Positions 26,181 through 35,322 of a DNA stretch of 64,000 bases are shown here, one piece after another; within the stretch, counting starts at the first letter, position 1, and the number at the start of each line of letters is the position of its first letter. Location: the NCBI RefSeq assembly GCF_004343605.1, contig NZ_POSF01000016.1, forward strand, positions 1 through 64,000, in the 5' to 3' direction. A program made the translations under genes and the position numbers. This DNA is from Dehalobacter sp. 12DCB1 (GTDB lineage: Bacteria > Bacillota > Desulfitobacteriia > Desulfitobacteriales > Syntrophobotulaceae). The notes below the pieces were generated by a model that was not told the DNA's origin, searched no databases, and saw only the letters and a program-made list of their open reading frames with translations.

Positions 26181-27129
26181 GATAACCTCCAAGGATAAAG
26201 AATTGCAAAATTCCCAGAAAAGCAAGAATAAAAGATAAGGCAGCCAGGTTCGGGATGCTGAAAAGCTTGAACTTAACGGTATTGACTTCAATCAATGCGA
26301 TGACCACCGCCATAAGGACCACTTTGAGCAAATAAAGCAGAAGTGACAAAATAACAGCGCCGAAACCCATAAACGGAATCAGCTGGTCATGCGGAATGAA
26401 TAAATTCACAAACAGGGTGATAAAAACCAACTGTTTCACGGCTGCGCCGTATTCCAACAAAGCTAGGTGCCGGCCTGAATACTCCAGGATCATCGCCTCA
26501 TGCACCATCGTTAATTCCAGATGGGTGGACGGATCATCGACCGGAATCCTGGATGTCTCCGCAATGATAATGATCAGCAGCGCCAACCCCACCATCATAT
26601 AAACCGGATGAGCCAAAGGAAACCCTGTTACCTGTACGGTCTGCATCATGCGAGGCAGTGAAGTGGATCCGGAAAGGAGTCCTACCGTAAACAGGGCCAC
26701 AAGAATGGATGGTTCAATCAGTGAAGAAATCATGGCCTCTCTGCTGCTTCCCATCCCGCCGAAGGTACTCGCCGTATCCAGGGCGGCAGCCATCATAAAA
26801 AATCTGCCGAGTGCCAGGATGGAAACGAGCATAATAAAATCACCTGGAATCAGAACCGGTACAATCTTGGTTGATACAGGGACCAACAGCGCACCAGCCA
26901 GAGCTGTCGCAAAAACGATATACGGAGCTGCCTTGTAAATCCACGAAGATACCTCTGAAACGACAGAGGTCTTTTGCAGCAATTTATACAGATCAAAATA
27001 CATCTGCAAGACAGGCGCACCTTTGCGCTTTTGAGTCAAAGCTTTGACCTTTTTGATCAGGCCGCCCACGAGCGGTGCAGCCAAAAGAGTAACAATCAGT
27101 TGAATGATAATATAGGCGATGCTGTTCAT
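26173..27129 (-). CDS. Ehr complex: NuoH/HyfC-like membrane anchor
   Basis: The ATG at 27129, behind AGGGA, gives 318 aa. About eight membrane segments are present. The family loops include KALTQKRKGAPVLQMYFDLYKLLQK (quinone-site-like loop 1) and ETSRIPVDDPSTHLELTMVHEAMILEYSGRHLAL (the acidic loop of NuoH/HycD/HyfC). This subunit connects the hydrophilic arm to the ion-pumping subunits. Its 3' end overlaps the hyfE-like start. Confidence 0.88.
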   Translation of the reverse strand: MNSIAYIIIQLIVTLLAAPLVGGLIKKVKALTQKRKGAPVLQMYFDLYKLLQKTSVVSEVSSWIYKAAPYIVFATALAGALLVPVSTKIVPVLIPGDFIMLVSILALGRFFMMAAALDTASTFGGMGSSREAMISSLIEPSILVALFTVGLLSGSTSLPRMMQTVQVTGFPLAHPVYMMVGLALLIIIIAETSRIPVDDPSTHLELTMVHEAMILEYSGRHLALLEYGAAVKQLVFITLFVNLFIPHDQLIPFMGFGAVILSLLLYLLKVVLMAVVIALIEVNTVKFKLFSIPNLAALSFILAFLGILQFFILGGYHV

Positions 27130-27208
27130 TGCTTCATTCCCTATCCTTCCCGGTGTACAGTCTTTCATTAAACTTCCGCCTCGAATGCCAATCCCTCAGT
27201 CTAATTGT

Positions 27209-29260
27209 TTAAGCCAAACGGTTATAGAGCATCAGTAAGAGAACCGCGGCAAATAGATAGATCAAATAATTATGGATACTGCCGGTTTGAATCTTATACT
27301 TTGTTCTTTGGGAAAATTTCTGAAGTCTTTTGATGACCGGATGATAGAGGTAATCTTCAAATATCGAAGCAACTGTCGTCGCATATTCGATTGACTCCGG
27401 ATAATAGAAGGAGTCCCCCCCTGTCGTAATTTTCCTGGTCGGTCTGAACAAGATCCTGAAAACAATCTTGATCGGTTTGGAAAAACCGGTTGCGCTGTAC
27501 TGCATGCGCGCATTCAGCGCTTCAAAGCCGCAGTCCCACGTTCCGTATTTCCGTTCGATATATTCACCGCCAACGATCCGGATGACCAGAAGCGCCAACA
27601 GGATAATTCCGGCCAAAGCCAGCACCAGGGCCGCAGGAGATATGCTGCCCGGGGAAACCGTCAGCGGATAATAAGCCAGCATAAAGCCTCCCTGAAGCTG
27701 ACTGAAGACCGAGCCGCCGCCGAGGCTGCCAACGACCGGATCCAGTAGCTTTAAGATTGTTAACGGAAAAAGTCCGATCCCGAGGCAGATCAACGCAAGA
27801 ATGCCCATACCGATATTCATGGTTTTGGGAACCTCCTGCGCGTTCGCAGCTTCTTCGCTTCGCGGAAGGCCTAGAAACGATATCCCGAACAGCTTCACAA
27901 AACAAGCAGCAGCTAACGCTCCGGTCAATGCCAGCGCTGCCACGGCGACCGCCGAAAAGAAGTTTAAGCCGAACTGTCCGGGCAGTATATTGGCAAATAA
28001 GGACTGATATGTCAGCCATTCACTGATAAAGCCATTAAACGGCACGATGGCCGATATGGCCAAAGAAAAGCACAGGACCATGAAACCGGTAACGGGCATC
28101 TTTTTCAGAAGCCCGCCAAGTTTTTCAATATCTTTGGTATGTACGGCATATTGGATTGCTCCGGCTCCGAGAAATAAACCACCCTTAAACAAGGTATGGT
28201 TGAACGTATGCAGCAGTGCTGCTGTTAAGGCCAGACCGCCAACGAGCAAATGGTTCTGGGCAAAGGCGATATACGAGACTCCTAAGCCAATCAGGATAAT
28301 CCCAATATTTTCTACGCTGTGAAAGGCCAGCAGTCTTTTGATATTATGTTCCATTAAAGCATAGGCAACCCCAAGCACAGCTGACAGCATGCCCAAAACA
28401 AGAATGACAATTCCCCACCAGGTATCCTGAACACCTAAATAGCAAAGCACAAAACGGATCAGTCCGTAGATGGCCGTCTTGATCATGATTCCCGACATCA
28501 GAGCCGAGACATTGCTCGGGGCAGCCGGGTGAGCGTAAGGCAGCCAGATATGCAGCGGGATAACACCTGCTTTGGTGCCAAAGCCAACCAAAAATAAGAT
28601 GAAGGCAATGTTTCTGGTTATTTCGGGGATCACTGTGCCGTTATGCGCTGCCATCAGGTCGAAGGAATGCGTATAGTGATAAACGATCATAAAGCCAATG
28701 AACAATAAAGCAGTTGCCAGATGCGTCATCACAATATAGACCGTCCCGGCTTTTTGATTTTCTTCTTTCTCCGACTCAAATACGACCAGGAAATAAGACA
28801 GCAAAGACATTGCTTCCCAGGAGATATAAAAGAAAACGGCATTGGCCGAGGTCAGTACAAAGAACATCGAAATGATAAACATTACATACAGGAAGTTAAA
28901 CAGGCCGATGTTCCTTTTTCCGTTGTAATGGGAAATATAACCGATCGAGTAGATCGAAACACAAAAGACCAGAACCGACAGCGCCAGCACAAAGAAAGCA
29001 GAAAGATTATCTACCCTGATTTCCAGCGTAATGAACGGAATCGTAGATTGCAGCGAAAAAATATTCAGTATTTCTACTCCCGAGAAGATTTTTCCGATGG
29101 AAGCTGCTGAGGCGGCTGCGGAAGCCGCGATACATAGCGCATTGACAATGATATGGCCTGTATTTTGTTTTTTAGCAAAGAGATATCCGAGAGAAATGAC
29201 AGCTCCGAGCAGATAGCCAAATATTGAGACTAGATATAGATGATGCAGTAAAAGCTCCAT
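27209..29260 (-). CDS. Ehr complex: NuoL/HyfB-like antiporter subunit
   Basis: I place the start at ATG 29260 (MELLLHHLYLV), downstream of TGGAGGACAA (683 aa). The protein has a NuoL-type core: YISWEAMSLLSYFLVVFE, KAGVIPLHIWLPYAHPAAPSNVSALMSG, NIKRLLAFHSVENIGII and HTFNHTLFKGGLFLGAGAI. About fifteen membrane segments are followed by a C-terminal extension with WDCGFEALNARMQYSATGFSKP, as in HyfB/HycC. It is the first structural gene behind the regulator. Confidence 0.88.
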   Translation of the reverse strand: MELLLHHLYLVSIFGYLLGAVISLGYLFAKKQNTGHIIVNALCIAASAAASAASIGKIFSGVEILNIFSLQSTIPFITLEIRVDNLSAFFVLALSVLVFCVSIYSIGYISHYNGKRNIGLFNFLYVMFIISMFFVLTSANAVFFYISWEAMSLLSYFLVVFESEKEENQKAGTVYIVMTHLATALLFIGFMIVYHYTHSFDLMAAHNGTVIPEITRNIAFILFLVGFGTKAGVIPLHIWLPYAHPAAPSNVSALMSGIMIKTAIYGLIRFVLCYLGVQDTWWGIVILVLGMLSAVLGVAYALMEHNIKRLLAFHSVENIGIILIGLGVSYIAFAQNHLLVGGLALTAALLHTFNHTLFKGGLFLGAGAIQYAVHTKDIEKLGGLLKKMPVTGFMVLCFSLAISAIVPFNGFISEWLTYQSLFANILPGQFGLNFFSAVAVAALALTGALAAACFVKLFGISFLGLPRSEEAANAQEVPKTMNIGMGILALICLGIGLFPLTILKLLDPVVGSLGGGSVFSQLQGGFMLAYYPLTVSPGSISPAALVLALAGIILLALLVIRIVGGEYIERKYGTWDCGFEALNARMQYSATGFSKPIKIVFRILFRPTRKITTGGDSFYYPESIEYATTVASIFEDYLYHPVIKRLQKFSQRTKYKIQTGSIHNYLIYLFAAVLLLMLYNRLA

Positions 29261-29305
29261 GAGACATTTGTCCTCCATATGTGAAATCAAATGTAGAATC
29301 AACGT

Positions 29306-29863
29306 TTAACCATTCGAACAAATCCCCCGCCAGAAATTCTCCCAAATCTCCTCAAAATGGCCTGTTACATCTTCAGGCTGATAAATGAGAATGCTTGACA
29401 GCAGCCCATGCGTCATGGCCGTATAGGATATTGCCACGGATTCGGGGTCCTGATGCCGGATGACCCCTTTATCCATATTGGCTCGAATAATATTTTTAAC
29501 CAGCTGGAACCGCTCTTCTGATAAACAGTGGATTTTGGCGATCAATGTTTCAGCAAACGCTTTAGGTGGGAAAAGCAGCAGCCTCTTCCAGAAATAGAGT
29601 TTTGTCAGCGACTTATCATAGTAATCGAGAATCATAAAGAACATGCTTCGCAGATCTTCGCAATGTTCGTTAATCTCCAGGAAATACTGGTTAATTTCAC
29701 GATTGATGATCGCATACAATAAATCTTCTTTACTGGAAAAGTGGGCATAGATCGATGCTTTTTGAATCCCGACTTCACTGGCAACTTCGGTTAAGGAAAA
29801 CTCCGTGCCCTTATCTGCAAACAATCTGAAAGCCGAGTCCATCAGCTTTTGCTTCGTTTCCAC
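29306..29863 (-). CDS. TetR/AcrR family regulator heading the Ehr operon
   Basis: The 185-aa protein starts with the TetR helix-turn-helix (LMDSAFRLFADKGTEFSLTEVASEVGIQKASIYAHFSSKEDLLYAIINREI). The C-terminal ligand domain is not assignable. The hyfB-like gene begins about 45 bp after its stop and no terminator separates them, so it is the first gene of the operon. An 18-bp perfect palindrome lies just upstream, next to a consensus promoter, which supports autoregulation. Confidence 0.85.
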   Translation of the reverse strand: METKQKLMDSAFRLFADKGTEFSLTEVASEVGIQKASIYAHFSSKEDLLYAIINREINQYFLEINEHCEDLRSMFFMILDYYDKSLTKLYFWKRLLLFPPKAFAETLIAKIHCLSEERFQLVKNIIRANMDKGVIRHQDPESVAISYTAMTHGLLSSILIYQPEDVTGHFEEIWENFWRGICSNG

Positions 29864-29890
29864 CGTCGTGTTCCTCCCAAAAACAAAATA

Positions 29891-29946
29891 CCTACCTAAC
29901 GTTAGGTAGCCTCAATAAATTATAGGATTGACCCAATAACTTGTCA
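29891..29946 (-). promoter_or_regulatory. Consensus promoter and TetR-type palindrome of the tetR-Ehr operon
   Basis: On the minus strand, TTGACA (29941-29946), a 17-bp spacer and TATAAT (29918-29923) make a perfect sigma-A promoter. Nine bases below the -10 is the palindrome CTACCTAACGTTAGGTAG (29891-29908), which covers the expected transcription start. A TetR protein bound there would stop initiation. Confidence 0.85.
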
Positions 29947-30059
29947 AGCAGATCTAGACAGGGTTCATAAACTTATTTGCACCGGAAAATACTATATATG
30001 TCGTTCCCATTTGTTGCTGCTATTCGCTATCATAACAAAGAAAAAGTGAGGTGTTACTA

Positions 30060-31277
30060 TTGAAAAAACTCCGTTTTAGAAATATAGGGACCTTCAGCGT
30101 CTTGCTCTCGCTTTTTTTATTCTGTTCGGGATGCTGGAGCAGCAAGGAAGTCGAAACGCTGGCTTTTGTCACGCTAAGCGGCTATGACTATACCCAAATC
30201 AACGGTCAGGATGTTTGGACTGCGGCCACGCTGATCCTGAAGCCGCAAGGCAGTCAGGGACAAGATGAAGGAAAGAAGTCCAGTTTGAGCGGCAATGCAG
30301 AACAGCTTGTCACCGGTCAGGGACCAACCATGCAGGATGCAATTAGAAATTATTCCGCGAAATTGCCGACTGTCCCTTTTTATGGTTACGCTACAGGCAT
30401 GATTATTGGGGAAGAGGTGGCCAAAAAAAAAGCACCTGAAATGCTCGAACATCGTGCCCGCTTCCCACAGACCCGGCCACGCGATATTGTTTTAGTGGCC
30501 AAGGGTGAAGCCAAGGAAATACTTAAGACGAGAGGCACGATGAACCAGTTGTTTTCTTCGGAGGTATCTCAGTTTATCGATTTAAAAGCCACAAACACCG
30601 GCAAATCTTATGGTATGTATTTCTATAAGTTTGTATCCTGGATGACAAGCAATGACCGTGATGCCGTTTTACCGCAAATTAAGATTATACCCTTGGAATC
30701 GGATAACAAAGAATCCGGAGACAATCCCAAAACCAAAGGAAGCATTATTGAAGGCCTGGGTGTTTTTCGGGCCGGCCATTTGGTCGGCTGGCTTGAACAG
30801 GAACAAACCATCGGTTTTCTGCTGCTGACGCAAAAAATTAACCAAGGCCCTATTTCCATCCCCGTTCAGAAGGACGGAACCATGTTTAACTATTTTCTAA
30901 GCCGTTCAACGTATAAAGTAAAACCAGTTGTCTCCAACGAAGAAATATCTTATCAGGTTACAATTCAGACGAAAGGAGAAATCGATGAAAATAACAGTTT
31001 AAGGATGACTAAAGAAGATATTGAGCAATTAGAACCTGTCATTAGTGAAAAACTAAAAAAGATAGCCACCTCAACAGTTAACCAGGCCAAGACCTACAAA
31101 GCTGATTTTTTGGGTTTCTCGGAAAAGCTGCATCATAAAAATTCCAAAACATTTCATGCTTTGGAATCGGAATGGCGGGAAGCTTTTGTAAACGCTAATG
31201 TTGAAATTAATGTGAAAGCAAAGATCACCAGCACCGGCAGACTGAAAGAAAAATTAGAGGTTAATCCTACTGACTGA
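30060..31277 (+). CDS. gerC: Spore germination protein GerC (Ger(x)C family lipoprotein), copy 1
   Basis: TTG at 30060 follows GTGAGGTG and matches the start of the second copy, giving 405 aa. The signal peptide has a lipobox ending LFCSGC, so the mature protein should be lipid-anchored on the outer face of the inner spore membrane. GYATGMIIGEEVAKK and LESEWREAFVNANVEINVKAKI are typical Ger(x)C segments. GerC is the third subunit of a germinant receptor. It precedes gerA and gerB; a near-identical gerC follows them. Confidence 0.9.
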   Translation: MKKLRFRNIGTFSVLLSLFLFCSGCWSSKEVETLAFVTLSGYDYTQINGQDVWTAATLILKPQGSQGQDEGKKSSLSGNAEQLVTGQGPTMQDAIRNYSAKLPTVPFYGYATGMIIGEEVAKKKAPEMLEHRARFPQTRPRDIVLVAKGEAKEILKTRGTMNQLFSSEVSQFIDLKATNTGKSYGMYFYKFVSWMTSNDRDAVLPQIKIIPLESDNKESGDNPKTKGSIIEGLGVFRAGHLVGWLEQEQTIGFLLLTQKINQGPISIPVQKDGTMFNYFLSRSTYKVKPVVSNEEISYQVTIQTKGEIDENNSLRMTKEDIEQLEPVISEKLKKIATSTVNQAKTYKADFLGFSEKLHHKNSKTFHALESEWREAFVNANVEINVKAKITSTGRLKEKLEVNPTD

Positions 31278-31395
31278 AAGGTTAAAAGGTTTATAAAGTT
31301 CCTTTTTTTAGAAAAGTTTGGAATATATTATAAATATTCCCTGAGCAGGAAATAATATATCAATACCGTATTGGATGGAATGAGGCCAACAAAAG

Positions 31396-33006
31396 ATGTT
31401 TATCGATCGACTAATGAAAACCTTAAAAAACCGGGCAAATAAAGTACCTGACCCCCTTCCTGCCTCGGGGGCTCCTAAAAAAGAACCGCTGTCCAAAAAT
31501 TATGAAGATAACCTAAAAAAACTGCAGCAGTCTTTTGCCAATTGTTCGGATGTCCAGTTTCATCCATTTCAAATTAATTTGGAAGAACCGGTAAGGGCTT
31601 TCATCGTCTATGCTACAACCATCACGGACAATCGAGTGATCAGTGATTCTATACTGAAAACCCTGTTGGAAGAGACGCGCAAACTGCAGCAATTGACGAA
31701 GGGCGGCAACGCAAACCTGCTGCAGATCATTCAGGACAGCCTACTGAATCTTACTGAAACCAGCACGGTTTCTTATCTGGATGAAGTCGAACAAAAAATG
31801 TTTGCCGGCAATGCGGTTCTGATCATCGACGGTTCGTCTTCAGCTCTGGCTGCCGGGGTACGAGGCGGCGAAAACAGATCCATTGTTGAGTCTGATACCG
31901 AACCAGGTGTGCGCGGGCCAAAGGATGGATTCATTGAGTCCATCGATACAAACATGAGCCTCATCAGAAGACGTCTAAAAACCAGCAGACTTAAACTGGA
32001 AACTTTAGAAGTCGGTGAGCTGACCCATACGAAAATTGCAATCTGCTATATTGAAGGGATTGTGAATGAACAATTGCTGCAGGAAGTGAAGCAGCGGCTT
32101 GGCAGAATCAAAACGGACAGTATCCTGGAGGGCAGTTACATTGAAGAACTGATTATGGACGAGCAACATTCCCTATTTCCGCTGGTACAATACACGGAAA
32201 GGCCTGATAAGGTCACTGCTTCGCTGTTGGAAGGCAGAATCGCGGTTCTTGTGGACAATTCTCCAATGCCGCTGCTCATTCCGGCGACATTTGTAACCAT
32301 GCTGCAGGCAGCCGAGGATTATTATCACGGTTCAGTATTTGCGACGTTTACAAGGATTCTGCGCTTGATTGCCTTGAATTTGGCCTTGTTGCTGCCGTCA
32401 GTCACCGTTGCCGTCTTCTCCTTTCACCAGGAATTGTTGCCGACGCATCTCGTCAGCTCAGTGGCAGGAACAAGGCAGGGTTTACCGTTGCCAATTGCTT
32501 TGGAGATCCTTGTCATCGAGTTTACATTTGAACTTTTGCGGGAAGCCGGTGTCCGGCTGCCGAAAACCATTGGCCAGGCCATCAGCACGGTCGGCGGTTT
32601 GGTTATCGGCCAGGCAGCGGTCAACGCAGGCCTGGTCTCCCCAATCTCCGTTATTGTCGTAGCGACCACGGCAATCGCGTCTTTTTCGATTCCAAATTAC
32701 GATGCCGGCTATGCGCTCAGAATACTGCGGTTTATGTTGATTTTACTGGCCAGCTTTCTGGGAGGAGTCGGTATCATGTTCGGCCTGATGATCATCCTGA
32801 TCCATCTCTGCAGCCTGCGTTCTTTCGGTGTCCCTTATTTGATTCCGTTTGCTCCTTTAAGCCTTGGCGAAATCAAAGATATTCTGGTGCGGGCTCCATG
32901 GTGGGCTATGTCCCAACGGCCAAAGTCGTTCCGTACGGTGAACCCTGTCCGGCAGAAAGACAACCAGGGTCCGTCGAAACCAATGGATAGGAGGAAAAGG
33001 TCATAA
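31396..33006 (+). CDS. gerA: Spore germination protein GerA family (GerAA/GerKA-like)
   Basis: The 536-aa protein has a soluble N-terminal domain (about 30-280; KSFANCSDVQFH-like start, then ESDTEPGVRGPKDGFIESIDTNMSLIRRRL, a signature of the family) and a membrane half with PLLIPATFVTMLQAAEDYY and LPKTIGQAISTVGGLVIGQAAV. It is the A subunit of a germinant receptor in the spore inner membrane. The intergenic space to gerC is about 120 bp; gerB follows at once. Confidence 0.92.
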   Translation: MFIDRLMKTLKNRANKVPDPLPASGAPKKEPLSKNYEDNLKKLQQSFANCSDVQFHPFQINLEEPVRAFIVYATTITDNRVISDSILKTLLEETRKLQQLTKGGNANLLQIIQDSLLNLTETSTVSYLDEVEQKMFAGNAVLIIDGSSSALAAGVRGGENRSIVESDTEPGVRGPKDGFIESIDTNMSLIRRRLKTSRLKLETLEVGELTHTKIAICYIEGIVNEQLLQEVKQRLGRIKTDSILEGSYIEELIMDEQHSLFPLVQYTERPDKVTASLLEGRIAVLVDNSPMPLLIPATFVTMLQAAEDYYHGSVFATFTRILRLIALNLALLLPSVTVAVFSFHQELLPTHLVSSVAGTRQGLPLPIALEILVIEFTFELLREAGVRLPKTIGQAISTVGGLVIGQAAVNAGLVSPISVIVVATTAIASFSIPNYDAGYALRILRFMLILLASFLGGVGIMFGLMIILIHLCSLRSFGVPYLIPFAPLSLGEIKDILVRAPWWAMSQRPKSFRTVNPVRQKDNQGPSKPMDRRKRS

Positions 33007-34097
33007 ATACCGAAAAGATATCCGGTGTACAACTTGCTTCTTTGATGTTTATGATTGTCATATCTACTGCCATCCTGTTAATCCCCGGCATAACAGCGGA
33101 AAAGGCCGCAGAATCAGCCTGGCTATCCGTCCTGATTGCGCTTGCTGTCGGGATCGTTAACCTCATGCTGATTTATTATCTGGGAAAGCGGTTTCCGAAG
33201 CTGACGCTGCCCGAATATGCCGAAATCCTGCTCGGCAAAACCCTCGGGAAGATCTTGACTTTCGGATATGTATTATTCTTTCTGATCATAAGTATTACGG
33301 TATTAAGAGAGTTTACTGATTTTTTGAATATGAACCTTATGCCCGAAACGCCGCCTTATGTTTTTCAAACAGGTTTGATGATTGTGGCTGCCTATGCGGT
33401 TATTAAAGGAATCGAAGTAATTGTGCGGGTCAACCAGTTTATTCTTCCTTTATTTATACTATCTCTGGCGGTCTTGCTGGCGTTAGCCGTCAGAGATATG
33501 GATCTAAACAATCTGCAGCCCTTTCTGGATAAGGGTGTCCTGTCCGTTCTGGATGCTTCCCTTGTCCCTATAGCCTGGTTCGGCCAGATTGTCGTACTTA
33601 TATTTTTATTCCCAAAAGTAAATCAGTCGGAAGATATTTTAAAAAACGGCATCTTGGGAATTATCGCTGCCGGCATTCTGTTGACCTTCATCAATATTGC
33701 CACCATTACCGTTTTTGGTCCTGAATATACGGGAGAGATGTATTTTGCTTTTCTATATTTGGCTAAATATATCAAATTCATTACAATTCAAAGGCTGGAA
33801 TTCCTTGTTATTTTTATCTGGGTATCCGGTATCGTTGTCAAAGTAGCTGTCATGTATTACCTGGAGACAATGACCTTAGTCCGGATGTTTTCTCTTAAAA
33901 ACAAGAAGTACGTTCTCCTGGGGCTTGCCCTGCTGAATATTATCGCACCGAACTTGTTATTTGAGAGTCCTCTTGATGTCGGTTATTTTCTCAAAAATAT
34001 ATGGCCGTCAATCGGTTTAACATTTGAGCTGCTGATTCCTGGTCTGTTGTTGCTCCTTACGATCATCGAAAAGAAAAAAGTGAGGCGTTACCATTGA
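33003..34097 (+). CDS. gerB: Spore germination permease GerB (GerKB-like), probable ATA start
   Basis: Conserved GerB sequence (NTEKISGVQLASLMFMIVIST) extends upstream of the first usable TTG/ATG (33042). The only plausible start in this extension is ATA at 33003, 8 nt behind AGGAGG and overlapping the gerA stop codon. That gives 364 aa with about ten membrane segments of the amino-acid permease (APC) type. It is the B subunit of the receptor. If ATA is not used, the protein starts at 33042 and loses the beginning of helix 1. The stop overlaps the TTG of the second gerC. Confidence 0.85.
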   Translation: MNTEKISGVQLASLMFMIVISTAILLIPGITAEKAAESAWLSVLIALAVGIVNLMLIYYLGKRFPKLTLPEYAEILLGKTLGKILTFGYVLFFLIISITVLREFTDFLNMNLMPETPPYVFQTGLMIVAAYAVIKGIEVIVRVNQFILPLFILSLAVLLALAVRDMDLNNLQPFLDKGVLSVLDASLVPIAWFGQIVVLIFLFPKVNQSEDILKNGILGIIAAGILLTFINIATITVFGPEYTGEMYFAFLYLAKYIKFITIQRLEFLVIFIWVSGIVVKVAVMYYLETMTLVRMFSLKNKKYVLLGLALLNIIAPNLLFESPLDVGYFLKNIWPSIGLTFELLIPGLLLLLTIIEKKKVRRYH

Positions 34098-35311
34098 AAA
34101 AACTCCGTTTTAGAAACATAAGGACCTTCAGCGTTTTGTTCTCACTTTTATTATTCTGTTCAGGATGCTGGAGCAGCAAGGAAGTCGAAACGCTGGCTTT
34201 TGTCACGCTAAGCAGCTTTGATTATACCCAAATCAACGGTCAGAACATTTGGACTGCGGCCACGCTGATCCAGAAGCCTCAAAGCAGTCAGGGACAGAGC
34301 CAAGGAAATAAGTCCGGTTCAAACAATAATATGGAACAGCTTGTCAGCGCTCAGGGAGTAGTCATGCAGGTTGCAATCAGAAATTATTCCGCAAAACTGC
34401 CAACTGTCCCTTTTTATGGTTATGCTACAGGCATTATTCTTGGGGAAGAGGCCGCCCAAAAAAAAGCGCCTGAAATTATCGAACATTATGCCCGCTTCCC
34501 GCAGACCCGGCCACGCGATATTATTTTAGTGTGTAAAGGTGAGGCCAAGGAAATACTTAAGGCAGGAGGCACGACCGATCGGTCGTTTTCTGAGGAGGTC
34601 TCCCAGTTTATCGATTTACAAGCTACAAACAGCGGCAAATCCTACGGTATGTATTTCTCTACGTTTGTATCCTGGCTGACAAGCACTGACCGTGATGCAG
34701 TTTTACCGCAAATTAAGATTATACCCTTGGAATCGGATAATAAAGAATCCGGAGACAATCCCAAAACCGAAGGAAGCATTATTGAAGGCCTGGGGGTTTT
34801 TCAGGCTGGCCATTTGGTCGGCTGGCTTGATCAGGAACAAACCATTGGTTTTCTGCTGCTGACGCAAAAAATTAACAAAGGTCCGTTTTCTATTCCCGTT
34901 CAGAAGGACGGAACCATGTTTAACTATTTTCTAACCCGTTCGACGTATAAAGTAAAACCGGTTGTTACCAATCAAAAAATATCTTATCAGGTTACCATCG
35001 AGACGAAAGGAGAAATCGATGAAAATAACGGTTTAACCCTTGCGAAAGAAGATATTGCGCAATTAGAACCTGTCATTAGTGAAAACCTAAAAAAAATAGC
35101 CACTGTAACAGTTAACCAGGCCAAAACTTATCAGGCTGATTTCTTAGGTTTCTCCGAAAAGCTTCATCATAAAGATCCCAAAACATTTCATGCTTTGGGA
35201 TCGGAATGGCGAGAAGCTTTTGTAAACGCTAATGTTGAGATTAATGTGAAAGCAAAGATCACCAGCACCGGCAGATTAAAAGAAAAATTAGAGATTAATC
35301 CTACCGATTGA
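34094..35311 (+). CDS. gerC: Spore germination protein GerC, copy 2
   Basis: The 405-aa product is very similar to copy 1 over its whole length, including the ribosome site and TTG start, the lipobox LFCSGC, the TRPRDI segment and the C-terminal KAKITSTGRLKEKLE. Differences cluster in the region after the lipobox (SSQGQSQGNKSGSNNN) and around 170. The TTG overlaps the gerB stop. Two C subunits in one operon could give two receptor variants. Confidence 0.9.
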   Translation: MKKLRFRNIRTFSVLFSLLLFCSGCWSSKEVETLAFVTLSSFDYTQINGQNIWTAATLIQKPQSSQGQSQGNKSGSNNNMEQLVSAQGVVMQVAIRNYSAKLPTVPFYGYATGIILGEEAAQKKAPEIIEHYARFPQTRPRDIILVCKGEAKEILKAGGTTDRSFSEEVSQFIDLQATNSGKSYGMYFSTFVSWLTSTDRDAVLPQIKIIPLESDNKESGDNPKTEGSIIEGLGVFQAGHLVGWLDQEQTIGFLLLTQKINKGPFSIPVQKDGTMFNYFLTRSTYKVKPVVTNQKISYQVTIETKGEIDENNGLTLAKEDIAQLEPVISENLKKIATVTVNQAKTYQADFLGFSEKLHHKDPKTFHALGSEWREAFVNANVEINVKAKITSTGRLKEKLEINPTD

Positions 35312-35322
35312 ATAAAATCATG

